Shown: positions 26,537 through 35,809, counted from the first letter of the stretch. The stretch is 64,000 nt of DNA from Stigonema ocellatum SAG 48.90 = DSM 106950 (GCA_016903675.1 JADQBA010000002.1:124001-188000), one strand, 5' to 3'. Program-made: numbers and translations. The notes: a model not told the origin generated them from the sequence alone.

Positions 26537-27481
26537 ATGAGTAGCAAAACATCCAAGGTCGCTGTTATTGGTGCAGGTAATGTTGGTGCGGACGTAGCAA
26601 ATGCTTTAGTGCTACTCCGTAAATGTGTAAAAATCGTCCTTTTTGACCGAACTTTATCAAAGGCTGAAGGGGAAGCATGGGATATTGACGATGCGATTCC
26701 TCTGCTTGAAGAAATGGAAGTTATGCCATCAAATCAGTATGAAGATTTAGCTGATTCTGATGTCATTGTCGTAACTGTTGGGGTTCAACAAAAACAAGGA
26801 CAGACTCGGTTAGATACGTTGAATGACAATGCAGAGATCATGCGTTCGACGATGAAAGAATTGGATCGGGTTGCACCAAATTCTATCGTGATTATCGTTA
26901 GCAATCCAGTAGATGTATTAACGAGAATTGCGATCGCCACCTCCACTAGATCAGAAAACCTCATTTTAGGATCGGGAACCGTTCTTGATACTGCCAGATT
27001 GAGATATCAACTTGGTAAGCGACTCAATGTCAGTAAACAAGACGTTCATGTTTATGTGATTGGAGAGCATGGAGACAGTGAATTTGTAGTTTGGTCTAGT
27101 GCATTTATTGGGCCTATTTCGTTAACTGAATTTCCCATACCACAAGGAGTTTCCTTGGAACAAATTCAGGAAGAGTACGCAGAGTTAACTCGTAAGCGAG
27201 GCTATGCCATTTCTGAACGTAAAGGAAATACCAGCTATGGCATATCAACAGTGGTTTGTCAGTTAGTTGAAACAATCCTACGAGATGAAAAGCAGATCTT
27301 CACGGTATCGGTGAGAGCCGATTCTAACTATGGTGTTGGCAGTGAGGTTGTTCTTGGGCTTCCGTGTATCATTGGCAGGCAAGGTATTGAGCGCCAATTG
27401 GTGTTACCAAGAAATGCTCATGAACAACGTTTACTAGAAGAGTCAGCCGCTAAGTTGAATGAAGCATATAACTCTTTGTAA
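26537..27481 (+). CDS. ldh: L-lactate dehydrogenase
   Basis: A 314-residue NAD-dependent 2-hydroxyacid dehydrogenase of the LDH/MDH superfamily. Rossmann motif VAVIGAGNVGADVANALVLL at 8-27. The specificity loop VGVQQKQGQTRLD has Gln at the position equal to LDH Gln102 (Arg in malate dehydrogenases), so lactate/pyruvate is the likely pair. Catalytic residues are present: the loop Arg, LDTARLR (Asp, Arg) and the His of GEHGDSE. The usual Glu in GETR is Gln here. Fermentative NADH disposal in the dark is the likely role. Confidence 0.85.
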   Translation: MSSKTSKVAVIGAGNVGADVANALVLLRKCVKIVLFDRTLSKAEGEAWDIDDAIPLLEEMEVMPSNQYEDLADSDVIVVTVGVQQKQGQTRLDTLNDNAEIMRSTMKELDRVAPNSIVIIVSNPVDVLTRIAIATSTRSENLILGSGTVLDTARLRYQLGKRLNVSKQDVHVYVIGEHGDSEFVVWSSAFIGPISLTEFPIPQGVSLEQIQEEYAELTRKRGYAISERKGNTSYGISTVVCQLVETILRDEKQIFTVSVRADSNYGVGSEVVLGLPCIIGRQGIERQLVLPRNAHEQRLLEESAAKLNEAYNSL

Positions 27482-27816
27482 AATTAGGCGTTGCTGAATT
27501 TAGTAATGAATTACATTTAGTTACAGATTTGTTATTTTCCCAAACCCTTGTAGAGACGCGATTAATCGCGTCTCTACGAGCTGGCACCCCATTTTTAGCC
27601 ATATAGAATGATACTGGCTATTCCAATTCATACCTCTATCTTCCGACTTAAATTTGGTGTGTTTGGTGGTAAAATACTCTTTTTACCTTCAAGCCTCTCA
27701 ATTATTTCTTGACAGACTACTACTCCTTGATGCTTAATTTTCTTTACAGGCAGACTATTTTCAGGCAAGTATTGATATAGTTAATACAGTGAGAAAAGAA
27801 GTAATCATCCAACATT
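27482..27816. other. Intergenic region with a TGTAGAGACG palindrome
   Basis: 335 bp between the LDH and MgtE-like genes. The perfect 28-base palindrome GTAGAGACGCGATT...AATCGCGTCTCTAC lies at 27550-27577 and may terminate ldh. The rest is AT-rich upstream DNA. Confidence 0.6.
27550..27577. repeat. TGTAGAGACG...CGTCTCTACA palindrome
   Basis: A perfect 14-base inverted repeat with no loop. Related copies are at 44115-44144, 62334-62362 and, inside murD, 61185-61211. Confidence 0.85.
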
Positions 27817-28749
27817 ATGCATAACGCATCTACAGTCTCCTGTGAAGCGGTGAAATCAGACGAGGATCCTCCGTCGCCGCTGATGACGCTAAAACAAGCA
27901 AAAACCCAGGAGACCAAATACCAATCCCTGAATAAGCAACCTACCCAGATTGCGGCAGAGATTACAAAACTTCCCTCTGGTTGGCAGACAGCAGCTTTCC
28001 ATAAGTTACCTAGATATGAGGCGATCGCTGTCTACCAGTTGCTGGATACCAACCTACAACAGCGGTTGATTGAAGACTTCAAAAAACGAGATGATATAGA
28101 TATTTCTAACGAGTTATCAGCTAACGAGCGAGTGCAACTATTTGAATTGCTCTACATACCAAACGCTCATATTAATGATGTGCATGAAGTGCAACCCCAA
28201 GAAAGTGACGAGTCTTTCGATGGTCCCATAGCGATCGTCAAACAACGATGGGTTTGGCTGTTTGTCTTACTCCTTGCAAGTACGGGCACTACTGCTGTGA
28301 TTAAAAGTCAGGAACATATCCTGCAGCACGTCGTTGTATTGGCTAGCTTTATTCCTATGCTAATTGCTTATGGAGGAAATGTCAGTACGCAAACGGCTAC
28401 CGTAGTGGTTCGTGCGCTTAACTCTCAACAGACTCAGCTAAATGAGCTTTTAGGACGAGTTTTGTACCGAGAGATGGCGGGTGGGACTCTGCTGGGGGCT
28501 ATCTTAGGACTTCTGGTGACTCTTGAGGCTCTTGTTCTGCAAGGTAATCCTATGGTAGCACTTGTGGTTGGGCTAAGTTTCTTTGTGATCTCTATCTTAG
28601 CTAGTTTTTGTGGTTCCATACTGCCGTTTTTCTTCCAAGTTCTAGGATGTGATCCAGCTCTAATCTCAGCGCCTTTGGGTGCTACCCTCGTGGACGTTGC
28701 TGGAATCTTGATTTACCTCAACATAGCGCGACTGATTTTACATATCTAG
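27817..28749 (+). CDS. MgtE-like magnesium channel without CBS domains
   Basis: MgtE proteins are Mg2+ channels of the inner membrane. This one is 310 residues against about 450 in the family. An N-domain-like helical part (about 45-125) passes directly into the five-helix membrane domain (about 145-310), so the two CBS domains that sense cytosolic Mg2+ are missing. Pore motifs remain: IAYGGNVSTQTATVVVRALN (about 188-207) and GCDPALISAPLGATLVDVAG (about 279-298) with the conserved Asp. It may be constitutively open or regulated otherwise, or be a decay product. Confidence 0.75.
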   Translation: MHNASTVSCEAVKSDEDPPSPLMTLKQAKTQETKYQSLNKQPTQIAAEITKLPSGWQTAAFHKLPRYEAIAVYQLLDTNLQQRLIEDFKKRDDIDISNELSANERVQLFELLYIPNAHINDVHEVQPQESDESFDGPIAIVKQRWVWLFVLLLASTGTTAVIKSQEHILQHVVVLASFIPMLIAYGGNVSTQTATVVVRALNSQQTQLNELLGRVLYREMAGGTLLGAILGLLVTLEALVLQGNPMVALVVGLSFFVISILASFCGSILPFFFQVLGCDPALISAPLGATLVDVAGILIYLNIARLILHI

Positions 28750-28929
28750 CCCCCTGCCTTTCCAACCGTTAATTTAAATCTAGGCAAAGTTGGGTAAACG
28801 TAGATATTCCACGCGCACATCGTTTCCTAGACCTAGACACGGCAACGGATACCGTATCATTTCCCGTTGGAATTGCACCAACCGACGAATTGCTCCAATT
28901 GAACAATCAGATTGTCAAGTTGTCCGGGC
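28750..28929. other. Remnant reading frame
   Basis: A plus-strand open frame of about 58 codons without a start codon runs 28775-28949 (IAPTDELLQLNNQIVKLSG). It resembles the end of a longer protein, but I do not recognise it. It overlaps the 3' end of the transposase remnant on the other strand. Confidence 0.3.
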
Positions 28930-29368
28930 TTACACACATGAGCAAGTAAGCTGACAAAAAGACGTAACCATTCGTGTCCTGTTAAGACGGGCTTGAAAAT
29001 ATTTGTGTCTAGGAAAGCCTTTGACGTTCTTTGACACCTTACTCCAATGCGACCAAACGTGCTTCACCTTATTAACCTTGGCGTAGGCGGTTCTGGAAGG
29101 AAGTAAGTGATGTTGTTTAGGTAAACGTTCAGAAAATCTTCTTCCACGACGTGCTATTACGAAAGCCGCCGCAGACGCTGAATTCATGCCATACATAGAC
29201 ATGAATTTTGTCAAACCTACCAAACTACTATAGGCAGGCTCAACTTTTTTATGATAAATACCATGTTTTTGGCAAGCATTATCTAGTGCTTCATTCCATT
29301 GAGAGTAAGCGAAAGAAGATAGCATTCGAGCATATTTCTTGCCTTTTTCTTTAAGTTGTTTCTTTTTT
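28930..29368 (-). pseudogene. TnpB-related transposase remnant (IS200/IS605-type)
   Basis: A fragment of about 145 codons from a stop at 28930 to an upstream stop near 29368. The part SSLVGLTKFMSMYGMNSASA followed by AAFVIARRGRRFSERLP matches the C-terminal region of TnpB-related proteins. The N-terminal two thirds, with most of the RuvC-like active site, is absent, and no left end was found. Confidence 0.6.
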
Positions 29369-29399
29369 GCACATATTAATTAAGTATTGGTTTTTCAAA

Positions 29400-29612
29400 A
29401 TGCCTACACCAGAATGGAGACAAAGGAACGCCCACAGAAACAGACAGTATGCCGCAAAGTTTAATGAAAATAACACGGTTGTCACTGTCATTCTCAAGCC
29501 GTGGGTTGTTGAAGAAATAGATAAAACACTTATACCGTCCCAGTCTTACGGTGGGTGGGTGAGGAAGCATATAGAAGTTTGGGCAGAAAAACAAAAACTT
29601 GATGCAGAGTAG
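29400..29612 (+). CDS. Small protein of unknown function
   Basis: A 70-residue protein, MPTPEWRQRNAHRNRQYAAK..., from an ATG at 29400 that has no clear ribosome binding site. It is Trp/Arg-rich (SYGGWVRKHIEVWAEKQKL at the end) with one predicted strand and helix, reminiscent of short DNA-binding proteins, but no family is recognised. It lies divergent to the transposase remnant, so it may be a passenger of that element. Confidence 0.45.
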   Translation: MPTPEWRQRNAHRNRQYAAKFNENNTVVTVILKPWVVEEIDKTLIPSQSYGGWVRKHIEVWAEKQKLDAE

Positions 29613-29642
29613 TCCCGCTTCGTTCGAGTATTTGGGCGGAGA

Positions 29643-29677
29643 CATATCTATGCAAAAACACCAGTTTTGCATAGATA
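29643..29677. repeat. 14-bp stem hairpin ATATCTATGCAAAA
   Basis: A perfect inverted repeat ATATCTATGCAAAA and TTTTGCATAGATAT with a 7-base loop, just after the small gene; it may be its terminator or an element end. Confidence 0.7.
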
Positions 29678-29877
29678 TGCCACGATATTAGCAAGCAGCA
29701 GTCAACCCCAATCCCCTCTCTCGATCAAAATGAGGGGAAATGCTTGTGCCACACGCCCTGAAGATAGTTTACCCTGAGTTGATTGCCTTGGCGCTAGCCT
29801 CTTTGGGAGAAGGCAATGGGGAATCAATACAGGCAACTCAAGCTCGCCAGAGTTGCCAAGTTAACAGGGGCATTAGG

Positions 29878-31601
29878 TCACTCCATCTCAATATCACCGT
29901 GCAGTCCCAATTCTTGAAGTGCCACTTTAGTTTCTTCAATCTTCTGAGTAGAAACATCCCCTTCAACAGAAATGGACACTTTTATAGTCAGTTTCAAATC
30001 TTTATTCGCAGCAAACTTGCTAAGAACTCTTGTGTAGAAGTTCATCCACTTTTGAGGGGTAATTGCACCACTCCATTTCAGCACTCGCGCTGATGGTGGT
30101 GGGGTAATAATTTCTGTTGCTTCAGTGGCAATGTGTTTTACATATGGGGTGGTTTTATCTTTTGCTACATTGGTGGTAAAAGAAGTCACGCTGACAGTGG
30201 TAGCAGGGGTGTTAGTGGTTATTTCCCCGGTTTGCGTTTGGGATGATGGGGTTTGCATATCAGCATCTTGAGCCGATTCGGCTTTTTTGTAAGCTGACGC
30301 AGTCTCTTGGGTGATGATAAATACATCGTCAGAGATTTCTATATCGGCAGCACTGATGGTGCATTGATATTGAAACGGTTCGTAGTTACCACTGCTAGTT
30401 TTACCAACATAGGCGAGGATACCATCCCGAACACCACGGGCGATCGCCTCTTTTACCCCATCCCCATTCAGCAACCGGGGAAACAGTGGTGAGGCGAAAA
30501 AGGCATCACGGACAGCTTTGGTACTCCATTCTGTAAATGCAGGCGACCAGTTGCGTACTATAAAGCGAGGGCTGATACTATCTTCAACATCCCCATCTTG
30601 ACGTAGGCGGTTGATAATCAGCTCTACCATTGTGCGTGCCATGCTGGATGTCACCATACCTAAATCTACAGTGCGGATTTTGTTATCTTTACCTAGCAGT
30701 GCAATATTTTTATAGGAACGCCAAACACTTTCTTTTAAGTCACGTTCCGCTTTTTTGAGGTTTTCATCCAACTGGCGTTTTTGGGAATCGTCTAAACGTT
30801 CGCGTTCTTCGTCGCGGATGTCTTCCCATGCCAATAGCTTACGGGTTTCTTCCCTGAGTTGGGTGTCTGAGTCGGCGATCGCCCAAATTATGGCACTCTT
30901 AAAAGTCCGGTCTGATGTGCCATATTCCCGCGTCATCGATTCCACAAATTTTACAGTTTCGCTGTCTTGCATGGAATGCTCAGGCGCTAGTATAGCCAGT
31001 GTTAGCACTGCCCGATTCGGAACAGCACTAGAATTTTCGGGAAAGTAAATTGGTTGAATTCCCTGACTGGGGACGAAAACTTTCTGAATTTCGGTTGTGA
31101 CTCGGTTGGTAATTCTGGATGCTTGGACATGCGGAGGGGTGTACCGTCATCACCACCGCGTCCCTGAATAGAATCAAATTCTGTACCGACAAAAACAGCA
31201 ACAGCAGCTTCTGGTATTGACGAAATTCCTGCTTTCTGCAATATTTTCTGGACTCCCGTCCAGTTGTTAGCGGCTGCACCATGTTTGGCTAAGTGATAAA
31301 GCAGAGTGAGGGCGTGGGTTTTACCACCTCCGAACTGGGTAGCGAGGTTGAACACTGCGGAGGTTTCAGTTTTCTCGCCAGAGAGACTGCGGACTGCTTG
31401 GGCGGCTAGGTCGGTTAAATATTTAGTCAGGTAGGTACGGTCAAAAAATCTGGCTGGCTCTTTATAATCAGGAGGGGCAGTTTCGTCTCGTACCTTGTCG
31501 AGGTGGACAGCAAACTCGGAAGCATCAAGGGGTTTCCCTTCCCGCAAGTCTTCACGGGGGGTCAATCCGTCAATTTTATACCAAGGTTTCAGTGCTACCA
31601 T
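29878..31601 (-). pseudogene. DUF499 ATPase with internal deletion and frameshift
   Basis: DUF499 (COG1483) ATPases of about 1,100 residues occur in defence islands with DUF1156 DNA methylases and helicases. Here the 5' part, from MVALKPWYKIDGLTPREDL (ATG at 31601), keeps Walker A (FGGGKTHALTLLYHLAKH) and VFVGTEFDSIQGRGGDDGTP. The 3' part (29878 to about 31140; VLTLAILAPEHSMQDSETVK) matches the C-terminal third. The middle, roughly 400 residues, is missing and the halves are in different frames, joining near 31115-31140. The product is almost certainly inactive. Estimated full length is from memory of the family. Confidence 0.7.
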
Positions 31602-31642
31602 CGTTTTGACATTTTTGTATGTAATATTTAAAGCCTTGATAT

Positions 31643-31677
31643 ATAACACTTTTGACTTTTGACTTTTGACTTTTGAC
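31643..31677. repeat. GACTTTT heptamer run
   Basis: Four copies of GACTTTT between the Uma2 gene and the DUF499 remnant. Confidence 0.8.
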
Positions 31678-31696
31678 GAACGCGCAGCGGCACTAG

Positions 31697-32293
31697 CTAT
31701 TTCTGAAGCGCATGTTGAAATGTCTTGATAGCATCCACATGATTCACCATATTGATGCAACGTAAGAACAACTCCAGATCGATGCCTTTCACCTCCTCAC
31801 TACCAGAAACCCTTTCATATTCTACCGTCTTCCCCTCTAAGCGCAGGTGATAGACCTCTAGGGTGCCGTCTTCCCAAAACCACACTTCGGGAATCTTCAG
31901 TCGCTTGTATGCCTCCAGTTTGTTTATCCCCCCACTGGTAAACACCACCTCAATCACCAGATCGGGACGTACTCGACCTGGGGCAAGTTTATAAGATTTA
32001 TCAGCTTCTCGCTTGACGGCGACTGGTTCACTTTCCAGGGTCATGGAACCAGTTGGGGTAAAGTCAAACCCTGCCATAAGCAAGTATAGTTCTAACAAAG
32101 CGCCGATTCTTTCCTTAAAAGTTTCGTGGGGTTCACCTGGCATTCGTCGGATCTCCAAAACTCCATCCAAGAAAGAAAGCCGATATCCAGGACGGTCTAA
32201 CAATTGCTCAACTGCTTTGAACTCTCTCCAGGTCAGTCCCTCAAACAGCAGGGGTGATTCCTTTGTGCGGAGAGCGATTGTTGCTGAGGTCAT
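31697..32293 (-). CDS. Uma2 family (DUF820) protein
   Basis: A 198-residue PD-(D/E)XK-fold protein of the Uma2 family, hugely expanded in cyanobacteria. Core: FLDGVLEIRRMPGEPHE (about 40-56), then GRVRPDLVIEVVFTSGGI (about 106-123) with the acidic D and E of the nuclease motif, and YKRLKIPEVWFWED with a lysine. Some members are called putative endonucleases, but the activity is unproven. It appears intact within a decayed neighbourhood. Confidence 0.85.
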   Translation of the reverse strand: MTSATIALRTKESPLLFEGLTWREFKAVEQLLDRPGYRLSFLDGVLEIRRMPGEPHETFKERIGALLELYLLMAGFDFTPTGSMTLESEPVAVKREADKSYKLAPGRVRPDLVIEVVFTSGGINKLEAYKRLKIPEVWFWEDGTLEVYHLRLEGKTVEYERVSGSEEVKGIDLELFLRCINMVNHVDAIKTFQHALQK

Positions 32294-32471
32294 TTGAGTC
32301 TCCAGTCTGTTTCCAGATTAGAAATAATCTCTTTTGGAGAGGTATTATCTTATTGTAACTTCTTTGTGTCATTTGTCATATTTTTGGTACAGTGGCTTCT
32401 GTGCGGGTACAACCGCCGTTAGATTCAAAAAAATATGGTTGTTGTTACCTTGCAAGTTAATTGCAGGACGT

Positions 32472-32723
32472 TCAGCCACGGTTTAATTCTTGTTGCAAGT
32501 CATCAAAGTCTACAGTAAACACATCTACTTGCTCACGGGCAAGGGCTGCAAGAAAGTCACGGCGGTTTAAACCTGCAATTTGGGCAGCTTTTTCCTGGGA
32601 TATTTCATCCTTTTGATACCAGTAGATAGCAGCAGCTAGGCGCATATCACGCACGAAATCATCTGGGGCTAGACGACGGGCTGAGAATACTTCTTCGGGT
32701 AAGTCTAGATTTACTCTGGTCAT
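32472..32723 (-). CDS. UPF0175 family antitoxin-like protein
   Basis: An 83-residue UPF0175 protein (TRVNLDLPEEVFSARRLAPD, then the helix-turn-helix QEKAAQIAGLNRRDFLAALA). Members usually pair with a PIN or RelE-type toxin as antitoxins. No toxin gene follows here. The ATG at 32723 is preferred; it lies 17 bp after the neighbouring remnant ends. Confidence 0.75.
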   Translation of the reverse strand: MTRVNLDLPEEVFSARRLAPDDFVRDMRLAAAIYWYQKDEISQEKAAQIAGLNRRDFLAALAREQVDVFTVDFDDLQQELNRG

Positions 32724-32739
32724 AGGTTTCTCCACTTAA

Positions 32740-33171
32740 TTAAAATCCAAGACCTTTCTTTCTTGCTAATACACCATCCACCCAACGTTTTTCATCTGTA
32801 CCATTAGGGTACAATGCTGAGAGTGCCTGAGCTAAATAAAGAAGGTAAACTTTTTGTCCTTTAGCATTCTCCTTGGGATGAATCCCCGCAATCGGGGCAG
32901 CTTGAATAAAAAAGTCATCAATAACTTCTGGCACTAAACGCCGTTCTTTTGCCTCAGCAGCTTTACTTACAAAAGGTTCTTTGTCTGGAGTTGCTTGCAG
33001 TTGTGCTATCTGAGCAGCGTTGAGAATTAGTTTGTGAACTTGATTGGTGTTAAGTCCTTGACCAATGAGTTTGACTGATGCGCCCATCTGAGTGATTATC
33101 AATACTTGTATGGGTTCGCTGATGATAGAACCTGTAACGATTACGTTGGGCTTGAGTTGGTCGATTTGCAT
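32740..33171 (-). pseudogene. Internally deleted helicase remnant
   Basis: The frame is open for 143 codons. Residues 1-67 (MQIDQLKPNVIVTGSIISEP, then MGASVKLIGQGLNTNQVH) match the N-terminus of large SNF2-like helicases that accompany DUF499 and DUF1156 genes. From about 70 (KERRLVPEVIDDFFIQAAPI) it resembles a distal part, and the last 25 residues (DEKRWVDGVLARKKGLGF) look like a C-terminus. All helicase motifs are missing. The best reading is an in-frame deletion derivative; a real small protein is the alternative. Confidence 0.5.
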
Positions 33172-33269
33172 AATTTACGCTTGCCCTAGATATAGCGCCA
33201 TTCGTGTCAGGATATGGGGTTCGCATTCTGGTAAAATATTGGACTAGGGAGCCAGACCGCTGAACTGAA

Positions 33270-33509
33270 TTAAAATCTAACAAAGTCATTGAGGATATTT
33301 TCTGGAAGGGGGGCATTGAAATCTGAGGCGATGGCGACTTTGCCTTTATCTTGACCGGGGATACGGGGTTGGGTTGGTAACGAAATGGGCACAACCCGTG
33401 CGATCGCGATTCCACCTTGAGCAAGAAGGATTTCTTCTCCAGATTGAATATGCTCAAGTAACGCGGCGCACTGCTCGGCGGTTTTAGGAATGTTAATCGT
33501 GATCGTCAT
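33270..33509 (-). CDS. Phd/YefM-type antitoxin, apparently without its toxin
   Basis: A 79-residue protein typical of VapB/Phd antitoxins in cyanobacteria: TITINIPKTAEQCAALLEHI, GEEILLAQGGIAIARVVPIS and RIPGQDKGKVAIASDFNAPL. In such pairs a PIN toxin gene follows with a short overlap; the roughly 100 bases before the helicase remnant hold none. Confidence 0.75.
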   Translation of the reverse strand: MTITINIPKTAEQCAALLEHIQSGEEILLAQGGIAIARVVPISLPTQPRIPGQDKGKVAIASDFNAPLPENILNDFVRF

Positions 33510-33663
33510 GTTTATTTAAATCATTTAGAATAAAAGATTACTAAAAATTTGCTTTAATGCTTAAGGCGTTGGCTGTCGGTGTTATATTTTACTCAGTTTG
33601 CGGGAACACTGAAAATAGGGGTTTTAAAGCCGCTAGAAGCAGTTGAGTTAGAGTCACGCACTT

Positions 33664-35520
33664 ATGGATAGAGGTTCGCAGATTGACGATGTTCAAAGTT
33701 TTATCAAAGTTATTAGTAAGAATGTTAAACCCTGGAGGCTCCTTCTGGGAAGAGATGTTATACATTTTGACGGAAGACGAGGAAAAGTTTTCTTGGTAAA
33801 CCCCCAAGCTTTAGAGATAGGTCTGGAGTTAACAACTAGGGAAATAAACAGTTTTAAATATCAAGATAATTTCACACGTAAAATTTACAAAGCAGAAAAA
33901 TGCAATAAAATATACCCACCCATATTTTATCAAGAAATTATTGAAATAATACAAACAGAAAAAGAAGAAATAAAAAGACATAAACAGAAAGATGGGAGCC
34001 TCGAACAGCAGCCTAGAGAACAACAAAGACCTCCACTCGACGTAGGTAGCGATTTACAGGTTGACAATGTTCAAAGTTTTGTAGAAGTCATTGGTGATAA
34101 CTGTAATCTCTGGAGACTCCTTGTTGGGAGAATAGTTACACATACCTTGCAAAGAAAAAGAGGAAGAGTTTCAGCATGGGGTTCAAAAAGTTCAGAGATA
34201 AGTGTAGATTTTGGATTTAAAACCGCTCAACTCAAGTATAAAGAAATTACTAGGTATAAAAAAGATATATTTATCAGAGAATTTAATGAAATATTTCCAC
34301 CCCTTGCCCTTAAAGAAATTCTGAAATCTATACAGATACACCACGAGGCAGAAAGGGCGCAATCGGAAAGATGGGCAAAGGAAAGACAGGAGATTGAAAG
34401 ACAAGAAGCACAAAAATTGGAGGCACAGAAGCGAGAGATTGAGAGACAAGAAGCACAAAAATTGGAGGTACAGAAGCGAGAGATTGAAAGACAAGAAGCA
34501 CAAAGATTGGAGGCAGAAAGGCAGAAAAAAGAAGTAGAAAAACGGGAAGCGGAAAAACAAACTTTACTGAAAAACCTGAAAGAGCATTTTGAGCGGGACT
34601 TTCTCCACGCTCATAACTTTTATCAAGCCAAATGTACTGAACACATATCGTTTAAAGAGAAAGAGGAACATCGGGGAGATATTTTTACTCCTGCTGTCTT
34701 GCGCCTATTAAATAAGGCTCTTAAGGAAGATAAAGAAGTTGTTTTACTTAGCCGAAAGAATAGTTTAAATAGTTTGCCGTGGTATGTGAATTATGCAAGA
34801 ATACAAAAAATACCAAAAAATTGCAACCTAGATAGCTTCTTAAAACTATTGCGTTTCCAGCTTCCTGAAGATTTACGACAGAAGGTAACGATATCAACGG
34901 CTCACAAGTACAAAGGACTAGAAAAGAAGGTAGTCATAGTGCTTGATGCTGTCCCTCGTTGTTACCCCTTGCTCCATCCTGACTTAATGTTTACTCGTGT
35001 TTTCGGAGATAACATTGAACAAGTTGTAGAGGAAGAACGCCGCCTTTTCTATGTTGTATTAACTCGTGCTGTAGAAAATTTGTTTATCATCACCGAGACA
35101 AATAATAGATCACCTTTCCTTGAGGACTTACAAAAAAGAAAAACAATATCTACACTGAATTGGTCTGATTATCCACCTTTGCTTGAATCTACTAACTACA
35201 TCACAGTCAGGGTAGGGAACCAAGATGGACGAGGTAGCAACCCGACTTGTACAATCAGAGAACTGCTCAAGGTTGAAGGCTATCGCTGGAACACAAATGG
35301 ATGGAATGCTTGGTGCTGCATCTATCCTATACAGCACTTCTCAGCACAAGAGTTATTCGCAAAGGCTATGTGGATTTCTCGTGCTGATGGAATCGAGGTA
35401 CGATTTTATGACAATTTAGAAAATATGCTGGCGATATATCGTGTTGACGGAGGGCAATTGACTTGCGTCGTTGACAATATTTCCAACCCCATTCCCGAAG
35501 TACCCCACCCCTCCCCGTAA
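33664..35520 (+). CDS. UvrD-like protein lacking the ATPase half, with N-terminal repeats and coiled coil
   Basis: 618 residues. Two related N-terminal modules (about 6-95 and 132-220; DDVQSFIKVISKNVKPWRLL and DNVQSFVEVIGDNCNLWRLL) each contain an SH3/Tudor-like stretch. A coiled coil of (IERQEAQKLEAQKRE)n follows at about 230-310. Then come only the later helicase motifs: IV (KEVVLLSRKN, about 357), V (TISTAHKYKGLEKKVVIV, about 408) and VI (EEERRLFYVVLTRAVENL, about 456). Walker A, Walker B and motifs Ia-III are absent. The C-terminal 100 residues (GYRWNTNGWNAWCCIYP) form an unassigned domain. It is probably an in-frame deletion of a longer helicase; a non-enzymatic function cannot be ruled out. 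Confidence 0.7.
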   Translation: MDRGSQIDDVQSFIKVISKNVKPWRLLLGRDVIHFDGRRGKVFLVNPQALEIGLELTTREINSFKYQDNFTRKIYKAEKCNKIYPPIFYQEIIEIIQTEKEEIKRHKQKDGSLEQQPREQQRPPLDVGSDLQVDNVQSFVEVIGDNCNLWRLLVGRIVTHTLQRKRGRVSAWGSKSSEISVDFGFKTAQLKYKEITRYKKDIFIREFNEIFPPLALKEILKSIQIHHEAERAQSERWAKERQEIERQEAQKLEAQKREIERQEAQKLEVQKREIERQEAQRLEAERQKKEVEKREAEKQTLLKNLKEHFERDFLHAHNFYQAKCTEHISFKEKEEHRGDIFTPAVLRLLNKALKEDKEVVLLSRKNSLNSLPWYVNYARIQKIPKNCNLDSFLKLLRFQLPEDLRQKVTISTAHKYKGLEKKVVIVLDAVPRCYPLLHPDLMFTRVFGDNIEQVVEEERRLFYVVLTRAVENLFIITETNNRSPFLEDLQKRKTISTLNWSDYPPLLESTNYITVRVGNQDGRGSNPTCTIRELLKVEGYRWNTNGWNAWCCIYPIQHFSAQELFAKAMWISRADGIEVRFYDNLENMLAIYRVDGGQLTCVVDNISNPIPEVPHPSP

Positions 35521-35524
35521 GTGA

Positions 35525-35714
35525 GGAGGGGAATGCAACTGGAAGATATTCTTCCTTCTGTTCCTTTTGCCCATCTCTCCATCACTTCTTCTTCCTCCGC
35601 TTCGGTTTCCCCTCTGGGAGTGCGGTGAAGTTCTTTTTCTAACTCAAAGCGGACAAAGGGTTCAGGTAAAGCAGGACCAGTAAAAGTGCAGTGTTGGAGG
35701 AGGCGAAGGGGCAT
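35525..35714 (-). pseudogene. Unidentified gene remnant
   Basis: About 60 codons from an ATG at 35714 (MPLRLLQHCTFTGPALPEPF) have biased, protein-like composition with an acidic run (EAEEEEVMERW). The frame then runs on antisense to the UvrD-like gene, so the original 3' end is lost. Not recognised. Confidence 0.35.
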
Positions 35715-35809
35715 ATTTTAGATTTGGGATTTTTGTGGTTACGCCGACTCGCGTTTTTATTTGTTTTCTTGTACTCTCATAGAATGAGAATATCCGTCTT
35801 CTGGAATCA

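Noticed and set aside
28434..28619. Minus-strand frame within the MgtE-like gene
   Set aside because: Shadow of the coding strand with no start context or homology.
33050..33457. Minus-strand 135-codon frame across the antitoxin and helicase remnant
   Set aside because: Out of frame with both recognised products; composition is not protein-like.
35525..35714. Assignment of the remnant to a DUF1156 methylase
   Set aside because: The context would suit it, but no methylase or zinc-ribbon motif is present in the visible residues.
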